Assembly: GCA_941918925.1 (NCBI GenBank) | Contig: OW799234.1 | Span: 8,399,001-8,463,000 of the forward strand | Direction of reading: 5' to 3' | Source: Phyto melanocephala | Lineage: Eukaryota > Arthropoda > Insecta > Diptera > Rhinophoridae | DNA length: 64,000 nt | Shown here: positions 58,881 to 64,000 of the stretch, in pieces | How positions within the stretch are numbered: position 1 is the stretch's first letter | Layout: each line of letters starts with the position of its first letter | Position numbers and translations under genes: made by a program | The notes under the pieces: generated by a model | What the model was told of the DNA's origin: nothing | Database searches by the model: none | Seen by the model: the letters and a program-made list of their open reading frames with translations, nothing else

Positions 58881-61800
58881 AAATGTTAATTACATTATAT
58901 ACAAAATTTATTAGAATTATAAAAAAAACTTAACAATAAATATGCAAATAATAAATAAAATAAATAAATAAAATTAAAAGTAACAATAATATTAATAAAA
59001 ATTAATTTAAAATAACAATAATAATAATAACAATGATTATACTAATAACATTCAAAAATAATAATGATAATAATAATACTTACAAATTATATACAGACAA
59101 CACATATATACATATATACAAAGCTTATAAACAACAAAAATATCACTCCCTCATTTTAATTTATTTCTAGCCGCTCTATTTTATTTATTTTATTTTCCTT
59201 ATTTTAATTTAACAATCTTTTCTAGTGCTCAAGTTATTTCAATATTTGTTATCAAATTTAATAATTTCACTATTTTTCCTACAATCTAAAGAGCTCTCTA
59301 AATTGGGTCAAGTGTTATGGCTGTCACTGTACAGACCTATCATTCATTTCTACATGTCAACTTGGGCCCTAGATAAGTATTATATTTATCAAATTTTTCA
59401 TTTTCTATAGTAACTATTTTCTTTTTATTTTCCGACATGGACGGCTAACGAGGGTCAGATGTAACTAAATAAAACAAAACTAAGAAACAAACACACAAAC
59501 ACTAACACTGAACATTGCACTTATAATTTCTTTTTTTCACACTGGGCACAACTACACTTGACACTTATTTATCAATATATAATTACAAAAAAAAAATATA
59601 TTAAAATAAATTTGTTATAAAAAAATGTCTATGCAAGTTAAATCACTTCCATTTATTTCTCTTCCTTATTTCAACGCCTATTTTCTAGGATATTTGTGAC
59701 CCTGTGACATTAACACATTCCGTCATCCTTTCCTCACTTTATTCTCACTTGGGCCACATTTCAGGGATATACCACCAATGTATTTTTTCTAATATATATA
59801 TACATATAATATATGATTACCTGGCTATCTATCCGTGCGGCTAAAGGTCAGTCTAAGGATCCTCCATATTCGGATGTGAGATATAGCCAGCTATAAAATT
59901 ACCAATAAATACTTACTAAACATAAAACTAAACAATTAATCGCTGCTATATACTCACGTAATCACAATTTCACAAATTTATTTAAAAAAAAGCACAATTA
60001 AAAAAAATAATTATTAATTAAATTACTTATAAAAAAAAAGTATTAAATTTCACAAAATTAATTTGTCTTCACCGCACGGAATTAACATTTTAATTGCACT
60101 ATCCTACAGCTTCTTCGTTAAAATTTTCTGTATCCAAATTTCCATTTCGTTAATATTCTAGCGGTTTCTAACCTGGAATTATTCTGTTGCACTTTTCTTA
60201 CCCTATATATATATAATCATCTATTGTATTTTCATTCATAAATAGCTTTTACTAACCACTGTAGTAATTTATAATGAAAATACAACACTGATTTAACCAA
60301 CTAAACACATCAAACTTTTTGTACATTTAGTACAAAACACACATACATTCACACATTCACTTTGACAATTGTCGATAAAGTAAATAAAACAACGTATGTG
60401 TTTACAAATATTATTATTAAGCTATTTTAATTTTTATTTACAGGCAAGATGGACAATTTGTACAACATATACTAAAAAAAAAAGAAAAAACAAGTAAGTA
60501 CACATATAATGAAACAATGTTTTCATGTTGTATCTAAAAAAAACAGGACCAGACAAAAGACCATCAAGAACAACACATCAAAACATTTAACCGGCCAGAG
60601 ACGTTTGGGTATGTGGAAAACATCACCCGCAACAGTCTTGAGCAAAAATATTAAAAAAAAAAAAACTGTCATCAAAAGCACCGTCTTGGCAATTTCGCTG
60701 CTGGAATAGTAGAATCATCATACTTAACTTAAGAAACCCCAAAAGGAACTAAAACACAGAAACAAATCAATTGAAATTCTTGGCGAAATCCAGACAATAA
60801 AAAACATTTAAAAAAATTATCTTTGACTGCTTAGTGAGTGAGATCTAAATGTAAGAGAGAGAGAGAGAGAGAGTGTGTGCAAAACGAATTGATGTGCACT
60901 TCAATCGTCTTGCAATCATTGGAAAAAGAATCAAATAAAAAAACATGATCATGTTATTATTAAGATGATGATCATTGAATTGTTTGAGATGGTGATCATT
61001 GTCATTATGGAACCAAAGTGATAAATTCAATTTGACATTTAAACATTATTGCACGTTGCAAATTTAAATTGATTGGAATTTTGTTAAGTTAATCAAGTGG
61101 AACATGACACTGACGCTTTTCGGTTTAGGGCAGTTAAGTTAACAGCGGTTTCGTTTTTAAAATAAAGAAGTCTTTTGTAGAGAAAACCAGAGAAGTTGTG
61201 CAAACTTATTAGGTCAATGATATGTAAAGATGTTTGAAAGTGTGAGAGCAATGGGACACAATTTTATATCGCGGTTTAGTTTAAATATGAAAGAGTATTA
61301 CACAGGGATCAGGATCGCCGGCAAAAACAATAAGAGTTGCCAATCTAGTTCTAGCAGTAATAATATGTTCACATACGCGCCTTAATTGTAAATTTCTAAT
61401 ATTCTCGCAATTAAAGGTCTCAATACTAAAAATTACTTATAAATGAGCAATATATACTTTACTTATTGTTTTACTTATTGTCCAAAATGCAACTCTTGTC
61501 AGGAGTATGAGAAGTATGTTCAGTGAGAAGAAAATTCTATAGGGTTGCATCCCTAATTTCAAACAAATAAATAAACCAAACAAAAAGTAAAAAAACGCCA
61601 TGCGAAGTTGATGGTAAGTTTTATAAAACGTTTCAAAAAAGAACAGAAGAGAAAGTGGCTGGCATGGACTGAGTCCAGTGAAATGTAAATGAAGTAAGAT
61701 AAATTGAGTATGTGTGAACACTTATTTTCATTGCTCAATCAACATTAAATTGAAGCAATTAAAAATGTCTCTCTGAACAGGGTATAACAAAGGGAGAATT

Positions 61801-62775
61801 GTTTAAAAACAACTTTTTAAGCTATAGGTCAGGCGAAGATAGGATATCGCTAATGAAATAAGCTCTTACCAATTACCAAGAAGATATCTTCCAAGTGGTA
61901 CATCACATACAATATTATCCTGCCTTTTATATGAGCTCTTGTAAGCCGAGTAGATGAGCTTCTTGGTGACATGATTAATTTTAGTTGGAATGACCACCGA
62001 GAAACTCAATACTAAATTGTGTGACACTTTTCTACAAATCCAAGTTACAGCTGGATAACTTTTTTGTTGTTTGAAACACATAATCCACACTCACTTTTTA
62101 ATGATTATTTGTTAAAAATTTTCCCAATTTAAACCACCGTTCTATCAATTGGAAAAGTTTAATAGTTTTCAACAAATCCAATAACCGTCTAACCGTTTAA
62201 TAATTAAACAAGTTTCATGGGTGAATATGAAAAATATCGAATGAAACCCAGCAAAACATTTTAGTTACTAAAGCTGCATTTATACCTTCCGATTTCTTAT
62301 CTGAGTTAAGCTATTAAATATTAGTTTAAAGCTCTCCTAGTATCCGAAAATTGTCAAATTTATTATATTTGACTTAAATATACTTGTGGGAAGTTATTCT
62401 TAATTAAAGATTATATGTCTAGACGTGAATCTGTAATGCCTCATTAAGATCTCAGATGGTGTGAAGATAACATAAGCAAAAACTGAAAACTGAAGAAATA
62501 TTTTTTTTGAGCACAGTGAGAGGCTAAAAATCGTTCCATGAAACGTTGAAATTAATTTTCTAACATTTGCGCCGCAAGATAATACATAAACATAGATAAT
62601 CAGATTCCGTTAAACCTGTTCTTAAAAAGGTCAGTTTAAACCATAGGTGCCCATGTCATCAAACAATTGTTTTTAACCTCAACGCTTTTGTTTTTATGCT
62701 CTTTAGTTTAGTCGTCCATGAGGCAGCGACGAGTGCACATGCTTAGCGTCTATGTTGATATACTATATTCAAATA
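58881..62775. other. No gene recognised
   Basis: Strongly AT-rich (TAATAATAA runs at 59020-59080) with a short balanced stretch at 59830-59890 and a (GA)n run at 60857-60874. Frames in this region are short or low complexity. I see nothing identifiable. Confidence 0.45.
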
Positions 62776-63103
62776 CAGTGCGTAAAATAATTATGATGGA
62801 ATTAAAAAAATATTTTTTTTTTGAAAAGTCAAACTTAAAACTGCAAAATTTATTGAAAATTTTCCATTTTAACAAGTAAAAAATTAATAAGTTCAGTGTG
62901 CATTTTTATTAGTCTCTTACAGCAAAAGAAACATTCTTGTATTAAATTTTAATGGACATCTTTACGCTTAATTTTTTCTTTTAACTAAAAAATAGTAAAT
63001 TTAGTGTGAACTGCATTATTTGATATTTTAATTAAAAACCAAAACAATTTTTTGTGATTAAATTTTTAATAAAAATTTTTGAGCTTACTTTTTCATAGCA
63101 CTG
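62776..63103. mobile_element. Tc1-like MITE flanked by TA
   Basis: It begins CAGTGCGTAAAATAATTATG after TA (62774-62775) and ends TTTTTCATAGCACTG before TA (63104-63105). The terminal CAGTGC inverted repeat with a TA duplication is the Tc1/mariner hallmark. It is 328 bp, AT-rich and non-coding. Confidence 0.75.
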
Positions 63104-63530
63104 TATATTAATATTCTCTCACCAATGCGGCCGCAAAACATTTTTAGGCATCTATGCTTTAAACCTTTTAGCAAGCTTAGCTTAATGATCAAACATATTT
63201 TAGCGCTTCATAAGTATGCTACAAAATAACTTGGATTAGAATAAAACGGTTTTTCATAACAAAGACAGCGTTTTTTTTAGATACGGAGACCTTTAAATTA
63301 CAATTCTAGACTTCGTTACATCTAAGTTAATAGTTCCCGGAAATTTTGAGGTTAAGATGAATGATTTAATGCTGAATCAGAATTGCATTTGTAAAGGCAC
63401 TATCGTTAAATACGACATATAATTTAGTCGACGTAAGTAACTTTAAATACATATAAAATCCAGTAATTTTTATAGAAAGCATAGGGCCCTAACCAAACCC
63501 TGTCATCCACATCTATCTACTGTGATTAAC

Positions 63531-63900
63531 TTAATTCCCTATAGTTTGCATGTTTGTCGCCTCGATTTTAACTTTCATGCGCCATGTGTGAGCTGATTGA
63601 TTACTTCTGCGGCTGAGTTGGGGTTTACTCTCAATAGAGTTTCCAGAAAATTTTTTGAGCAGTTTCTTTATGGTGTGGCCTACCCATTTTAATTTTCGCC
63701 ATAGTATAATAAATATAATGGGGGACGAATTTGTTTCTTGCTTAGTGTACTCTTTGTAATGCTTTGCGTCCAGAAAACTAGTTGTATTTTTCTTAAGCAC
63801 GTGTTTGTAAAAACCTGCAGGGTTTTCATATCGAGAGGAGCTAAATTCCACATTTTACAGCCACAGGGTGATGTAGATCGGACATTTAAATTGAAGATAT
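63531..63900 (-). pseudogene. LINE ORF2 C-terminal relic, second LINE type
   Basis: The minus strand reads STSPCGCKMWNLAPLDMKTL, then QVFTNTCLRKIQLVFWTQSI. After a frame change come WRKLKWVGHTIKK, NSIESKPQLSRRSNQSAHTW and RMKVKIEA. YGCE.W...LQ.F...CLR.IL.I.W, followed by (R/K)LKW.GH..R and an RR.RP..TWRR segment, is typical of the end of many insect LINE ORF2 proteins. It differs from the I/Jockey-like end found at 14510 and 19333. The upstream catalytic part is not in the window. Stops and shifts show decay. Confidence 0.75.
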
Positions 63901-64000
63901 TTATTTTGACACCGCGAGAGAGAGTCAGAAAGTTCTATATCTTATTAAGTTGGCAATAGAATGGCGTTGCCTTTTTTATACGGTTGAATATAACTGTACT

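Noticed and set aside
58566..58986. Possible LTR from TGTTACGA to GTAACA
   Set aside because: The right end lies in AT-rich low complexity and the flanks (GTCT and ATAA) do not match as a target duplication.

Overview
This window looks like gene-free DNA, either intergenic or a very large intron, from a higher fly (Diptera: Brachycera, probably a calyptrate such as a blow fly or a relative). Three things support this. The sequence is strongly AT-rich. It carries many copies of the dipteran-type dispersed repeat with a (GTCY)n core, the 'mini-me' type. It also has insect mariner, hAT, Helitron and non-LTR relics. I found no intact host protein-coding gene, rRNA, functional tRNA or CRISPR array. 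Every stretch with recognisable protein similarity belongs to a decayed transposable element, and the other short open frames look like chance frames, low-complexity frames or frames inside repeats.

Layout. 1-8.7 kb: two MITE-like inverted-repeat elements (1.4 and 2.4 kb), a mariner relic (3.1 kb), a full (GTCY)n element (5.7 kb), a spaced cluster of a TGTCACGTACGATA motif (7.0-7.5 kb) and a CGGTTTT-rich element (8.4 kb). 10-20 kb: two (GTCY)n elements, one inserted in a TAGTC-type tandem repeat field; a 24-bp minisatellite built on a palindrome; a 5'-truncated LINE end with a 12-bp target duplication (14.5 kb); a Harbinger-like MITE (14.9 kb); a Helitron with six internal units (16 kb); a MITE with about 40-bp inverted ends (18.7 kb); and a second copy of the same LINE end (19.3 kb). 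22-34 kb: a 625-bp foldback element, four decayed mariner transposases, an exceptionally long (TTAC)n array of about 610 bp (26.9 kb), a tRNA-headed SINE whose tail matches the LINE tail (29.9 kb), and a degenerate array of about 170-bp units (30.9-31.7 kb). 34-47 kb: six more (GTCY)n elements, two of them split by younger insertions (a solo LTR at 39.3 kb and a MITE at 43.1 kb), a reversed Helitron at 40.6 kb, and a hAT transposase relic (46.1-47.9 kb) split by another (GTCY)n element. 48-64 kb: Harbinger-like MITEs, a Helitron (51.8 kb), a mariner with rearranged halves (52.9 kb), a 1.4-kb Harbinger-like element encoding a Myb/SANT-type protein relic (55.8 kb), a Tc1-like MITE (62.8 kb) and the tail of a different LINE (63.5 kb).

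The main interest is how the elements relate to each other. The SINE and LINE share a 3' tail. The small 'ACGGCATTCG' MITEs share terminal bases with the larger Myb-encoding element. Nested insertions give a relative age order. The abundant (GTCY)n element carries a tRNA-like B-box and hairpins at both ends. No new multi-gene system is visible.
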